Shown piece after piece: positions 10,449-24,370 of a stretch of DNA of 64,000 nucleotides; the stretch's first letter is position 1; each line of letters begins with the position of its first letter. The notes beneath the pieces were generated by a model that had not been told where the DNA came from, did no database searches, and saw nothing but the letters and a program-made list of their open reading frames with translations. Source of the DNA: Ilex aquifolium (lineage: Eukaryota > Streptophyta > Magnoliopsida > Aquifoliales > Aquifoliaceae); assembly GCA_951799425.1 (NCBI GenBank), contig OX637399.1, positions 37,049,701 through 37,113,700 of the forward strand, written 5' to 3'. The position numbers and the translations under genes are program-made.

Positions 10449-11968
10449 GTGGAGGGGAATGGCCAACTATACCAAACTTTCATCACAATTTCGAACTTGT
10501 TAGAAGATGAATCACCAATTTTGATCACAATATATTGGTTAGGGTTTCAAGTTCTCTTTGCAATGCCGCAAGAATTAGCTCAATCCGAGTTCGGGAGAAA
10601 AAGTTATGTCGGATATAATATTTCATTTTAAAGGAGGACAACTTATTACACAAAACTTGCGTTACAATAGAGCCCATGCTAGAGGATTTTTCATGACTTT
10701 TGATGTGAATAAAATGGTTAGGGGTTGAAGAATTCTTTACAATGCCGCAAGAATCATCTTAATCAGAGACCGGAGCAAAAAGTTATGTCAGAAATACTAA
10801 AGAATGGGAAATTACTTTTTTTTTCCTTGTGGAGGGGAATGGCCAACTATACCAAACTTCCAACACAATTTCGAACTTGTTAGAAGATGAATCACCAATT
10901 TTGATCTGAATATATTGGTTAGGGTTTCAAGTTCTCTTTGCAATGCCGCAAGAATTAGCTCAATCCGAGTTCGGGAGAAAAAGTTATGTCGGATATAATA
11001 TTTCATTTTAAACGAGGACTACTTTTTACACAAAACTTGCGTTACAATAGAGCCCATGCAAGAGGATTTTTCATGACTTTTGATGTGAATAAAATGGTTA
11101 GGGATTCAACAATTCTTTACAATGCCGCAAGAATCATCTTAATCAGAGACCGGAGCAAAAAGTTATGTCAGAAATACTAAAGAATGGGAAATTACTTTTT
11201 TTTTCCTTGTGGAGGGGAATGGCCAACTATACCAAACTTCCAACACAATTTCGAACTTGTTAGAAGATGAATCACCAATTTTGATCTGAATATATTGGTT
11301 AGAGTTTCAAGTTCTCTTTGCAATGCCGCAAGAATTAGCTCAATCCGAGTTCGGGAGAAAAAGTTATGTCGGATATAATATTTCATTTTAAACGATGACT
11401 ACTTATTACACAAAACTTGCGTTACAATAGAGCCCATGCAAGAGGATTTTTCAGGACTTTTGATGTGAATAAAATGGTTAGGGATTCAACAATTCTTTAC
11501 AATGCCGCAAAAATCATCTTAATCAGAGACCGGAGCAAAAAGTTATGTCAGAAATACTAAAGAATGGGAAATTACTTTTTTTTTCCTTGTGGAGGGGAAT
11601 GGCCAACTATACCAAACTTCCATCACAATTTCGAACTTGTTAGAAGATGAATCACCAATTTTGATCTGAATATATTGGTTAGGGTTTCAAGTTCTCTTTG
11701 CACTGCCGCAAGAATTAGCTCAATCCGAGTTCGGGAGAAAAAGTTATGTCGGATATAATATTTCATTTTAAAGGAGGACTACTTATTACACAAAACTTGC
11801 GTTACAATAGAGCCCATGCTAGAGGATTTTTCATGACTTTTGATGTGAATAAAATTGTTAGGGATTCAACAATTCTTTACAATGCCGCAAGAATCATCTT
11901 AATCAGAGACCGGAGCAAAAAGTTATGTCAGAAATACTAAAGAATGGGAAATTACATTTTTTTTCCTT

Positions 11969-14630
11969 GTGGAGGGGAATGGCCAACTATACCAAACTTC
12001 CATCACAATTTCGAACTTGTTAGAAGATGAATCACCAATTTTGATCACAATATATTGGTTAGGGTTTCAAGTTCTCTTTGCAATGCCGCAAGAATTAGCT
12101 CAATCCGAGTTCGGGAGAAAAAGTTATGTCGGATATAATATTTCATTTTAAAGGAGGACAACTTATTACACAAAACTTGCGTTACAATAGAGCCCATGCT
12201 AGAGGATTTTTCATGACTTTTGATGTGAATAAAATGGTTAGGGGTTGAAGAATTCTTTACAATGCCGCAAGAATCATCTTAATCAGAGACCGGAGCAAAA
12301 AGTTATGTCAGAAATACTAAAGAATGGGAAATTACTTTTTTTTTTCCTTGTGGAGGGGAATGGCCAACTATACCAAACTTCCATCACAATTTCGAACTTG
12401 TTAGAAGATGAATCACCAATTTTGATCAAAATATATTGGTTAGGGTTTCAAGTTCTCTTTGCAATGCCGCAAGAATTAGCTCAATCCGAGTTCGGGAGAA
12501 AAAGTTATGTCGGATATAATATTTCATTTTAAAGGAGGACTACTTATTACACAAAACTTGCGTTACAATAGAGCCCATGCAAGAGGATTTTTCATGACTT
12601 TTGATGTGAATAAAATGGTTAGGGATTCAACAATTCTTTACAATGCCGCAAGAATCATCTTAATCAGAGACCGGAGCAAAAAGTTATGTCAGAAATACTA
12701 AAGAATGGGAAATTACTTTTTTTTTCCTTGTGGAGGGGAATGGCCAACTATACCAAACTTCCAACACAATTTCGAACTTGTTAGAAGATGAATCACCAAT
12801 TTTGATCTGAATATATTGGTTAGAGTTTCAAGTTCTCTTTGCAATGCCGCAAGAATTAGCTCAATCCGAGTTCGGGAGAAAAAGTTATGTCGGATATAAT
12901 ATTTCATTTTAAACGATGACTACTTATTACACAAAACTTGCGTTACAATAGAGCCCATGCAAGAGGATTTTTCATGACTTTTGATGTGAATAAAATGGTT
13001 AGGGATTCAACAATTCTTTACAATGCCGCAAGAATCATCTTAATCAGAGACCGGAGCAAAAAGTTATGTCAGAAATACTAAAGAATGGGAAATTACTTTT
13101 TTTTTCCTTGTGGAGGGGAATGGCCAACTATACCAAACTTCCATCACAATTTCGAACTTGTTAGAAGATGAATCACCAATTTTGATCTGAATATATTGGT
13201 TAGGGTTTCAAGTTCTCTTTGCACTGCCGCAAGAATTAGCTCAATCCGAGTTCGGGAGAAAAAGTTATGTCGGATATAATATTTCATTTTAAAGGAGGAC
13301 TACTTATTACACAAAACTTGCGTTACAATAGAGCCCATGCTAGAGGATTTTTCATGACTTTTGATGTGAATAAAATTGTTAGGGATTCAACAATTCTTTA
13401 CAATGCCGCAAGAATCATCTTAATCAGAGACCGGAGCAAAAAGTTATGTCAGAAATACTAAAGAATGGGAAATTACATTTTTTTTCCTTGTGGAGGGGAA
13501 TGGCCAACTATACCAAACTTCCAACACAATTTCGAACTTGTTAGAAGATGAATCACCAATTTTGATCTGAATATATTGGTTAGAGTTTCAAGTTCTCTTT
13601 GCAATGCCGCAAGAATTAGCTCAATCCGAGTTCGGGAGAAAAAGTTATGTCGGATATAATATTTCATTTTAAACGATGACTACTTATTACACAAAACTTG
13701 CGTTACAATAGAGCCCATGCAAGAGGATTTTTCAGGACTTTTGATGTGAATAAAATGGTTAGGGATTCAACAATTCTTTACAATGCCGCAAAAATCATCT
13801 TAATCAGAGACCGGAGCAAAAAGTTATGTCAGAAATACTAAAGAATGGGAAATTACTTTTTTTTTCCTTGTGGAGGGGAATGGCCAACTATACCAAACTT
13901 CCATCACAATTTCGAACTTGTTAGAAGATGAATCACCAATTTTGATCAAAATATATTGGTTAGGGTTTCAAGTTCTCTTTGCACTGCCGCAAGAATTAGC
14001 TCAATCCGAGTTCGGGAGAAAAAGTTATGTCGGATATAATATTTCATTTTAAAGGAGGACTACTTATTACACAAAACTTGCGTTACAATAGAGCCCATGC
14101 TAGAGGATTTTTCATGACTTTTGATGTGAATAAAATTGTTAGGGATTCAACAATTCTTTACAATGCCGCAAGAATCATCTTAATCAGAGACCGGAGCAAA
14201 AAGTTATGTCAGAAATACTAAAGAATGGGAAATTACATTTTTTTTCCTTGTGGAGGGGAATGGCCAACTATACCAAACTTCCATCACAATTTCGAACTTG
14301 TTAGAAGATGAATCACCAATTTTGATCACAATATATTGGTTAGGGTTTCAAGTTCTCTTTGCAATGCCGCAAGAATTAGCTCAATCCGAGTTCGGGAGAA
14401 AAAGTTATGTCGGATATAATATTTCATTTTAAAGGAGGACAACTTATTACACAAAACTTGCGTTACAATAGAGCCCATGCTAGAGGATTTTTCATGACTT
14501 TTGATGTGAATAAAATGGTTAGGGGTTGAAGAATTCTTTACAATGCCGCAAGAATCATCTTAATCAGAGACCGGAGCAAAAAGTTATGTCAGAAATACTA
14601 AAGAATGGGAAATTACTTTTTTTTTTCCTT
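11969..14630 (+). repeat. Block P, Q/T, T, U, T, Q/U, P with a T10 run
   Basis: Seven units. The P unit at 11969 ends in a T10 run (12336-12345) instead of T9. The next unit at 12350 is a chimera with a Q front (ATCAAAA, GGAGGACTA) and a T tail (CATGCAAGAGG). The segment from about 11746 to 13460 recurs 2281 bp downstream, T10 run included. Units 13490 and 13870 break the order: 13870 has an AAAA front combined with GCACTGCC and TTGTTA from class U. Confidence 0.8.
12336..12345 (+). repeat. T10 homopolymer variant
   Basis: Most units end in T9, or in A followed by T8. Ten Ts occur here, at 14617-14626 and at 17991-18000, always at the end of a unit with a P tail and before a Q/T chimera. The shared context suggests one slippage event that was then copied. 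Homopolymer sequencing error is the alternative. Confidence 0.7.
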
Positions 14631-16910
14631 GTGGAGGGGAATGGCCAACTATACCAAACTTCCATCACAATTTCGAACTTGTTAGAAGATGAATCACCAA
14701 TTTTGATCAAAATATATTGGTTAGGGTTTCAAGTTCTCTTTGCAATGCCGCAAGAATTAGCTCAATCCGAGTTCGGGAGAAAAAGTTATGTCGGATATAA
14801 TATTTCATTTTAAAGGAGGACTACTTATTACACAAAACTTGCGTTACAATAGAGCCCATGCAAGAGGATTTTTCATGACTTTTGATGTGAATAAAATGGT
14901 TAGGGATTCAACAATTCTTTACAATGCCGCAAGAATCATCTTAATCAGAGACCGGAGCAAAAAGTTATGTCAGAAATACTAAAGAATGGGAAATTACTTT
15001 TTTTTTCCTTGTGGAGGGGAATGGCCAACTATACCAAACTTCCAACACAATTTCGAACTTGTTAGAAGATGAATCACCAATTTTGATCTGAATATATTGG
15101 TTAGAGTTTCAAGTTCTCTTTGCAATGCCGCAAGAATTAGCTCAATCCGAGTTCGGGAGAAAAAGTTATGTCGGATATAATATTTCATTTTAAACGATGA
15201 CTACTTATTACACAAAACTTGCGTTACAATAGAGCCCATGCAAGAGGATTTTTCATGACTTTTGATGTGAATAAAATGGTTAGGGATTCAACAATTCTTT
15301 ACAATGCCGCAAGAATCATCTTAATCAGAGACCGGAGCAAAAAGTTATGTCAGAAATACTAAAGAATGGGAAATTACTTTTTTTTTCCTTGTGGAGGGGA
15401 ATGGCCAACTATACCAAACTTCCATCACAATTTCGAACTTGTTAGAAGATGAATCACCAATTTTGATCTGAATATATTGGTTAGGGTTTCAAGTTCTCTT
15501 TGCACTGCCGCAAGAATTAGCTCAATCCGAGTTCGGGAGAAAAAGTTATGTCGGATATAATATTTCATTTTAAAGGAGGACTACTTATTACACAAAACTT
15601 GCGTTACAATAGAGCCCATGCTAGAGGATTTTTCATGACTTTTGATGTGAATAAAATTGTTAGGGATTCAACAATTCTTTACAATGCCGCAAGAATCATC
15701 TTAATCAGAGACCGGAGCAAAAAGTTATGTCAGAAATACTAAAGAATGGGAAATTACATTTTTTTTCCTTGTGGAGGGGAATGGCCAACTATACCAAACT
15801 TCCATCACAATTTCGAACTTGTTAGAAGATGAATCACCAATTTTGATCACAATATATTGGTTAGGGTTTCAAGTTCTCTTTGCAATGCCGCAAGAATTAG
15901 CTCAATCCGAGTTCGGGAGAAAAAGTTATGTCGGATATAATATTTCATTTTAAAGGAGGACAACTTATTACACAAAACTTGCGTTACAATAGAGCCCATG
16001 CTAGAGGATTTTTCATGACTTTTGATGTGAATAAAATGGTTAGGGGTTGAAGAATTCTTTACAATGCCGCAAGAATGATCTTAATCAGAGACCGGAGCAA
16101 AAAGTTATGTCAGAAATACTAAAGAATGGGAAATTACTTTTTTTTTCCTTGTGGAGGGGAATGGCCAACTATACCAAACTTCCATCACAATTTCGAACTT
16201 GTTAGAAGATGAATCACCAATTTTGATCAAAATATATTGGTTAGGGTTTCAAGTTCTCTTTGCAATGCCGCAAGAATTAGCTCAATCCGAGTTCGGGAGA
16301 AAAAGTTATGTCGGATATAATATTTCATTTTAAAGGAGGACTACTTATTACACAAAACTTGCGTTACAATAGAGCCCATGCTAGAGGATTTTTCATGACT
16401 TTTGATGTGAATAAAATGGTTAGGGATTGAAGAATTCTTTACAATGCCGCAAGAATCATCTTAATCAGAGACCGGAGCAAAAAGTTATGTCTGAAATACT
16501 AAAGAATGGGAAATTACATTTTTTTTCCTTGTGGAGGGGAATGGCCAACTATACCAAACTTCCATCACAATTTCGAACTTGTTAGAAGATGAATCACCAA
16601 TTTTGATCAAAATATATTGGTTAGGGTTTCAAGTTCTCTTTGCAATGCCGCAAGAATTAGCTCAATCCGAGTTCGGGAGAAAAAGTTATGTCGGATATAA
16701 TATTTCATTTTAAAGGAGGACAACTTATTACACAAAACTTGCGTTACAATAGAGCCCATGCTAGAGGATTTTTCATGACTTTTGATGTGAATAAAATGGT
16801 TAGGGATTGAAGAATTCTTTACAATGCCGCAAGAATCATCTTAATCAGAGACCGGAGCAAAAAGTTATGTTAGAAATACTAAAGAATGGGAAATTACATT
16901 TTTTTTCCTT

Positions 16911-17243
16911 GTGGAGGGGAATGGCCAACTATACCAAACTTCCAACACAATTTCGAACTTGTTAGAAGATGAATCACCAATTTTGATCTGAATATATTGG
17001 TTAGGGTTTCAAGTTCTCTTTGCAATGCCGCAAGAATTAGCTCAATCCGAGTTCGGGAGAAAAAGTTATGTCGGATATAATATTTCATTTTAAAGGAGGA
17101 CAACTTATTACACAAAACTTGCGTTAAAATTGTTAGGGATTCAACAATTCTTTGCAATGCCGCAAGAATCATCTTAATCAGAAACCGGAGCAAAAAGTTA
17201 TGTCAGAAATACTAAAGAATGGGAAATTACTTTTTTTTTCCTT
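16911..17243 (+). repeat. 333-bp deleted monomer (S) no. 4
   Basis: Same junction, at about 17126. It carries TTCTTTGCAATGCC in place of TTCTTTACAATGCC and CAGAAACCGG in place of CAGAGACCGG. Numbers 5 and 7 share both changes. Confidence 0.95.
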
Positions 17244-17623
17244 GTGGAGGGGAATGGCCAACTATACCAAACTTCCATCACAATTTCGAACTTGTTAGAA
17301 GATGAATCACCAATTTTGATCACAATATATTGGTTAGGGTTTCAAGTTCTCTTTGCAATGCCGCAAGAATTAGCTCAATCCGAGTTCGGGGGAAAAAGTT
17401 ATGTCGGATATAATATTTCATTTTAAAGGAGGACAACTTATTACACAAAACTTGCGTTACAATAGAGCCCATGCTAGAGGATTTTTCATGACTTTTGATG
17501 TGAATAAAATGGTTAGGGGTTGAAGAATTCTTTACAATGCCGCAAGAATCATCTTAATCAGAGACCGGAGCAAAAAGTTATGTCAGAAATACTAAAGAAT
17601 GGGAAATTACTTTTTTTTTCCTT

Positions 17624-18004
17624 GTGGAGGGGAATGGCCAACTATACCAAACTTCCAACACAATTTCGAACTTGTTAGAAGATGAATCACCAATTTTGAT
17701 CTGAATATATTGGTTAGGGTTTCAAGTTCTCTTTGCAATGCCGCAAGAATTAGCTCAATCCGAGTTCGGGAGAAAAAGTTATGTCGGATATAATATTTCA
17801 TTTTAAAGGAGGACAACTTATTACACAAAACTTGCGTTACAATAGAGCCCATGCTAGAGGATTTTTCATGACTTTTGATGTGAATAAAATGGTTAGGGGT
17901 TGAAGAATTCTTTACAATGCCGCAAGAATCATCTTAATCAGAGACCGGAGCAAAAAGTTATGTCAGAAATACTAAAGAATGGGAAATTACTTTTTTTTTT
18001 CCTT
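17624..18004 (+). repeat. Chimeric monomer at the 3374-bp duplication junction
   Basis: The front has CCAACAC and TGAA (T or S class). From GGAGGACAA on, the rest is P class, with the GGGGTTGAAG tail and the T10 run that otherwise ends the P units at 11969 and 14250. The switch lies between about 17705 and 17815. This is the seam expected between two tandem copies of the 3374-bp block. Confidence 0.8.
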
Positions 18005-21000
18005 GTGGAGGGGAATGGCCAACTATACCAAACTTCCATCACAATTTCGAACTTGTTAGAAGATGAATCACCAATTTTGATCAAAATATATTGGTTAGGG
18101 TTTCAAGTTCTCTTTGCAATGCCGCAAGAATTAGCTCAATCCGAGTTCGGGAGAAAAAGTTATGTCGGATATAATATTTCATTTTAAAGGAGGACTACTT
18201 ATTACACAAAACTTGCGTTACAATAGAGCCCATGCAAGAGGATTTTTCATGACTTTTGATGTGAATAAAATGGTTAGGGATTCAACAATTCTTTACAATG
18301 CCGCAAGAATCATCTTAATCAGAGACCGGAGCAAAAAGTTATGTCAGAAATACTAAAGAATGGGAAATTACTTTTTTTTTCCTTGTGGAGGGGAATGGCC
18401 AACTATACCAAACTTCCAACACAATTTCGAACTTGTTAGAAGATGAATCACCAATTTTGATCTGAATATATTGGTTAGAGTTTCAAGTTCTCTTTGCAAT
18501 GCCGCAAGAATTAGCTCAATCCGAGTTCGGGAGAAAAAGTTATGTCGGATATAATATTTCATTTTAAACGATGACTACTTATTACACAAAACTTGCGTTA
18601 CAATAGAGCCCATGCAAGAGGATTTTTCATGACTTTTGATGTGAATAAAATGGTTAGGGATTCAACAATTCTTTACAATGCCGCAAGAATCATCTTAATC
18701 AGAGACCGGAGCAAAAAGTTATGTCAGAAATACTAAAGAATGGGAAATTACTTTTTTTTTCCTTGTGGAGGGGAATGGCCAACTATACCAAACTTCCATC
18801 ACAATTTCGAACTTGTTAGAAGATGAATCACCAATTTTGATCTGAATATATTGGTTAGGGTTTCAAGTTCTCTTTGCACTGCCGCAAGAATTAGCTCAAT
18901 CCGAGTTCGGGAGAAAAAGTTATGTCGGATATAATATTTCATTTTAAAGGAGGACTACTTATTACACAAAACTTGCGTTACAATAGAGCCCATGCTAGAG
19001 GATTTTTCATGACTTTTGATGTGAATAAAATTGTTAGGGATTCAACAATTCTTTACAATGCCGCAAGAATCATCTTAATCAGAGACCGGAGCAAAAAGTT
19101 ATGTCAGAAATACTAAAGAATGGGAAATTACATTTTTTTTCCTTGTGGAGGGGAATGGCCAACTATACCAAACTTCCATCACAATTTCGAACTTGTTAGA
19201 AGATGAATCACCAATTTTGATCACAATATATTGGTTAGGGTTTCAAGTTCTCTTTGCAATGCCGCAAGAATTAGCTCAATCCGAGTTCGGGAGAAAAAGT
19301 TATGTCGGATATAATATTTCATTTTAAAGGAGGACAACTTATTACACAAAACTTGCGTTACAATAGAGCCCATGCTAGAGGATTTTTCATGACTTTTGAT
19401 GTGAATAAAATGGTTAGGGGTTGAAGAATTCTTTACAATGCCGCAAGAATGATCTTAATCAGAGACCGGAGCAAAAAGTTATGTCAGAAATACTAAAGAA
19501 TGGGAAATTACTTTTTTTTTCCTTGTGGAGGGGAATGGCCAACTATACCAAACTTCCATCACAATTTCGAACTTGTTAGAAGATGAATCACCAATTTTGA
19601 TCAAAATATATTGGTTAGGGTTTCAAGTTCTCTTTGCAATGCCGCAAGAATTAGCTCAATCCGAGTTCGGGAGAAAAAGTTATGTCGGATATAATATTTC
19701 ATTTTAAAGGAGGACTACTTATTACACAAAACTTGCGTTACAATAGAGCCCATGCTAGAGGATTTTTCATGACTTTTGATGTGAATAAAATGGTTAGGGA
19801 TTGAAGAATTCTTTACAATGCCGCAAGAATCATCTTAATCAGAGACCGGAGCAAAAAGTTATGTCTGAAATACTAAAGAATGGGAAATTACATTTTTTTT
19901 CCTTGTGGAGGGGAATGGCCAACTATACCAAACTTCCATCACAATTTCGAACTTGTTAGAAGATGAATCACCAATTTTGATCAAAATATATTGGTTAGGG
20001 TTTCAAGTTCTCTTTGCAATGCCGCAAGAATTAGCTCAATCCGAGTTCGGGAGAAAAAGTTATGTCGGATATAATATTTCATTTTAAAGGAGGACAACTT
20101 ATTACACAAAACTTGCGTTACAATAGAGCCCATGCTAGAGGATTTTTCATGACTTTTGATGTGAATAAAATGGTTAGGGATTGAAGAATTCTTTACAATG
20201 CCGCAAGAATCATCTTAATCAGAGACCGGAGCAAAAAGTTATGTTAGAAATACTAAAGAATGGGAAATTACATTTTTTTTCCTTGTGGAGGGGAATGGCC
20301 AACTATACCAAACTTCCAACACAATTTCGAACTTGTTAGAAGATGAATCACCAATTTTGATCTGAATATATTGGTTAGGGTTTCAAGTTCTCTTTGCAAT
20401 GCCGCAAGAATTAGCTCAATCCGAGTTCGGGAGAAAAAGTTATGTCGGATATAATATTTCATTTTAAAGGAGGACAACTTATTACACAAAACTTGCGTTA
20501 AAATTGTTAGGGATTCAACAATTCTTTGCAATGCCGCAAGAATCATCTTAATCAGAAACCGGAGCAAAAAGTTATGTCAGAAATACTAAAGAATGGGAAA
20601 TTACTTTTTTTTTCCTTGTGGAGGGGAATGGCCAACTATACCAAACTTCCATCACAATTTCGAACTTGTTAGAAGATGAATCACCAATTTTGATCACAAT
20701 ATATTGGTTAGGGTTTCAAGTTCTCTTTGCAATGCCGCAAGAATTAGCTCAATCCGAGTTCGGGGGAAAAAGTTATGTCGGATATAATATTTCATTTTAA
20801 AGGAGGACAACTTATTACACAAAACTTGCGTTACAATAGAGCCCATGCTAGAGGATTTTTCATGACTTTTGATGTGAATAAAATGGTTAGGGGTTGAAGA
20901 ATTCTTTACAATGCCGCAAGAATCATCTTAATCAGAGACCGGAGCAAAAAGTTATGTCAGAAATACTAAAGAATGGGAAATTACTTTTTTTTTCCTTGTG

Positions 21001-21378
21001 GAGGGGAATGGCCAACTATACCAAACTTCCAACACAATTTCGAACTTGTTAGAAGATGAATCACCAATTTTGATCTGAATATATTGGTTAGGGTTTCAAG
21101 TTCTCTTTGCAATGCCGCAAGAATTAGCTCAATCCGAGTTCGGGAGAAAAAGTTATGTCGGATATAATATTTCATTTTAAACGATGACTACTTTTTACAC
21201 AAAACTTGCGTTACAATAGAGCCCATGCAAGAGGATTTTTCATGACTTTTGATGTGAATAAAATGGTTAGGGATTCAACAATTCTTTACAATGCCGCAAG
21301 AATCATCTTAATCAGAGACCGGAGCAAAAAGTTATGTCAGAAATACTAAAGAATGGGAAATTACTTTTTTTTTCCTTG
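18005..21378 (+). repeat. 9-mer higher-order repeat, second tandem copy
   Basis: This copy of the preceding block has units at 18005, 18385, 18765, 19145, 19525, 19905, 20285 (333 bp), 20618 and 20998. Markers GAATGATCTT (about 19450), CAGAAACCGG (about 20555) and TTCGGGGGAAAAAG (about 20761) sit exactly 3374 bp from their partners. The copies part company in the ninth unit: 20998 carries the T-class CGATG block, where 17624 carries GGAGGACAA. Confidence 0.9.
20285..20617 (+). repeat. 333-bp deleted monomer (S) no. 5
   Basis: Same junction, at about 20500. It is the 3374-bp-offset copy of no. 4, with the same TTTGCAATG and CAGAAACC changes. Confidence 0.95.
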
Positions 21379-22137
21379 TGGAGGGGAATGGCCAACTATA
21401 CCAAACTTCCATCACAATTTCGAACTTGTTAGAAGATGAATCACCAATTTTGATCTGAATATATTGGTTAGGGTTTCAAGTTCTCTTTGCACTGCCGCAA
21501 GAATTAGCTCAATCCGAGTTCGGGAGAAAAAGTTATGTCGGATATAATATTTCATTTTAAAGGAGGACTACTTATTACACAAAACTTGCGTTACAATAGA
21601 GCCCATGCTAGAGGATTTTTCATGACTTTTGATGTGAATAAAATTGTTAGGGATTCAACAATTCTTTACAATGCCGCAAGAATCATCTTAATCAGAGACC
21701 GGAGCAAAAAGTTATGTCTGAAATACTAAAGAATGGGAAATTACATTTTTTTTCCTTGTGGAGGGGAATGGCCAACTATACCAAACTTCCATCACAATTT
21801 CGAACTTGTTAGAAGATGAATCACCAATTTTGATCAAAATATATTGGTTAGGGTTTCAAGTTCTCTTTGCAATGCCGCAAGAATTAGCTCAATCCGAGTT
21901 CGGGAGAAAAAGTTATGTCGGATATAATATTTCATTTTAAAGGAGGACAACTTATTACACAAAACTTGCGTTACAATAGAGCCCATGCTAGAGGATTTTT
22001 CATGACTTTTGATGTGAATAAAATGGTTAGGGATTGAAGAATTCTTTACAATGCCGCAAGAATCATCTTAATCAGAGACCGGAGCAAAAAGTTATGTTAG
22101 AAATACTAAATAATGGGAAATTACATTTTTTTTCCTT

Positions 22138-22470
22138 GTGGAGGGGAATGGCCAACTATACCAAACTTCCAACACAATTTCGAACTTGTTAGAAGATGAA
22201 TCACCAATTTTGATCTGAATATATTGGTTAGGGTTTCAAGTTCTCTTTGCAATGCCGCAAGAATTAGCTCAATCCGAGTTCGGGAGAAAAAGTTATGTCG
22301 GATATAATATTTCATTTTAAAGGAGGACAACTTATTACACAAAACTTGCGTTAAAATTGTTAGGGATTCAACAATTCTTGGCAATGCCGCAAGAATCATC
22401 TTAATCAGAGACCGGAGCAAAAAGTTATGTCAGAAATACTAAAGAATGGGAAATTACTTTTTTTTTCCTT
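22138..22470 (+). repeat. 333-bp deleted monomer (S) no. 6
   Basis: Same junction, at about 22353. It has a private ATTCTTGGCAATGCC change shared only with no. 8, and the preceding R unit ends in ACTAAATAATGGG. Confidence 0.95.
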
Positions 22471-22850
22471 GTGGAGGGGAATGGCCAACTATACCAAACT
22501 TCCATCACAATTTCGAACTTGTTAGAAGATGAATCACCAATTTTGATCACAATATATTGGTTAGGGTTTCAAGTTCTCTTTGCAATGCCGCAAGAATTAG
22601 CTCAATCCGAGTTCGGGGGAAAAAGTTATGTCGGATATAATATTTCATTTTAAAGGAGGACAACTTATTACACAAAACTTGCGTTACAATAGAGCCCATG
22701 CAAGAGGATTTTTCATGACTTTTGATGTGAATAAAATGGTTAGGGATTCAACAATTCTTTACAATGCCGCAAGAATCATCTTAATCAGAGACCGGAGCAA
22801 AAAGTTATGTCAGAAATACTAAAGAATGGGAAATTACTTTTTTTTTCCTT
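22471..22850 (+). repeat. Chimeric monomer, P front and T tail
   Basis: ATCACAA, TTCGGGGGAAAAAG and GGAGGACAACTT belong to the P units at 17244 and 20618, but CATGCAAGAGG and the GGGATTCAAC tail are T class. The switch falls between offsets of about 190 and 228. The same chimera recurs at 26557. Confidence 0.8.
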
Positions 22851-24370
22851 GTGGAGGGGAATGGCCAACTATACCAAACTTCCAACACAATTTCGAACTT
22901 GTTAGAAGATGAATCACCAATTTTGATCTGAATATATTGGTTAGAGTTTCAAGTTCTCTTTGCAATGCCGCAAGAATTAGCTCAATCCGAGTTCGGGAGA
23001 AAAAGTTATGTCGGATATAATATTTCATTTTAAACGATGACTACTTATTACACAAAACTTGCGTTACAATAGAGCCCATGCAAGAGGATTTTTCATGACT
23101 TTTGATGTGAATAAAATGGTTAGGGATTCAACAATTCTTTACAATGCCGCAAGAATCATCTTAATCAGAGACCGGAGCAAAAAGTTATGTCAGAAATACT
23201 AAAGAATGGGAAATTACTTTTTTTTTCCTTGTGGAGGGGAATGGCCAACTATACCAAACTTCCATCACAATTTCGAACTTGTTAGAAGATGAATCACCAA
23301 TTTTGATCTGAATATATTGGTTAGGGTTTCAAGTTCTCTTTGCACTGCCGCAAGAATTAGCTCAATCCGAGTTCGGGAGAAAAAGTTATGTCGGATATAA
23401 TATTTCATTTTAAAGGAGGACTACTTATTACACAAAACTTGCGTTACAATAGAGCCCATGCTAGAGGATTTTTCATGACTTTTGATGTGAATAAAATTGT
23501 TAGGGATTCAACAATTCTTTACAATGCCGCAAGAATCATCTTAATCAGAGACCGGAGCAAAAAGTTATGTCAGAAATACTAAAGAATGGGAAATTACATT
23601 TTTTTTCCTTGTGGAGGGGAATGGCCAACTATACCAAACTTCCATCACAATTTCGAACTTGTTAGAAGATGAATCACCAATTTTGATCACAATATATTGG
23701 TTAGGGTTTCAAGTTCTCTTTGCAATGCCGCAAGAATTAGCTCAATCCGAGTTCGGGAGAAAAAGTTATGTCGGATATAATATTTCATTTTAAAGGAGGA
23801 CAACTTATTACACAAAACTTGCGTTACAATAGAGCCCATGCTAGAGGATTTTTCATGACTTTTGATGTGAATAAAATGGTTAGGGGTTGAAGAATTCTTT
23901 ACAATGCCGCAAGAATCATCTTAATCAGAGACCGGAGCAAAAAGTTATGTCAGAAATACTAAAGAATGGGAAATTACTTTTTTTTTCCTTGTGTTGGGGA
24001 ATGGCCAACTATACCAAACTTCCATCACAATTTCGAACTTGTTAGAAGATGAATCACCAATTTTGATCAAAATATATTGGTTAGGGTTTCAAGTTCTCTT
24101 TGCAATGCCGCAAGAATTAGCTCAATCCGAGTTCGGGAGAAAAAGTTATGTCGGATATAATATTTCATTTTAAAGGAGGACAACTTATTACACAAAACTT
24201 GCGTTACAATAGAGCCCATGCTAGAGGATTTTTCATGACTTTTGATGTGTATAAAATGGTTAGGGATTGAAGAATTCTTTACAATGCCGCAAGAATCATC
24301 TTAATCAGAGACCGGAGCAAAAAGTTATGTTAGAAATACTAAAGAATGGGAAATTACATTTTTTTTCCTT

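Larger units (their letters stand above)
6743..11968 (+). repeat. Higher-order block P Q R S P T V + Q R S P T T U
   Basis: Two successive copies relate to the 8-mer at 3749. In the first, P Q R S P T is followed by a V monomer at 8976, with a TGAA front and a P-like GGGGTTGAAG tail. The second starts directly with Q at 9356 and runs Q R S P T T U to 11968. The V unit looks like a recombinant that replaced a T-U-P stretch, which would explain why two blocks are seven units each instead of eight. Confidence 0.8.
14631..18004 (+). repeat. 9-mer higher-order repeat, first copy (3374 bp)
   Basis: Monomer order is Q/T, T, U, P, Q, R, S, P, and an S/P chimera (17624). Private markers are GAATGATCTT at about 16076, CAGAAACCGG at about 17181 and TTCGGGGGAAAAAG at about 17387. 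The block ends with a T10 run at 17991-18000. All of these markers except those of the last unit recur 3374 bp downstream. Confidence 0.9.
20285..24370 (+). repeat. 11-mer higher-order repeat, first copy (4086 bp)
   Basis: Order is S P T U R S P/T T U P R, with two 333-bp units (20285 and 22138). Private markers are ACTAAATAATGGG at about 22111 and ATTCTTGGCAATGCC at about 22376. Both recur 4086 bp downstream. This block overlaps the end of the second 3374-bp copy, because the higher-order phases are nested and not independent. Confidence 0.85.

Noticed and set aside
12245..12532. Longer 95-codon frame at the T10 variants (also 14526 and 17900)
   Set aside because: It is created only by the one-base longer T run that joins two frames. 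It is a frame accident, not a gene.
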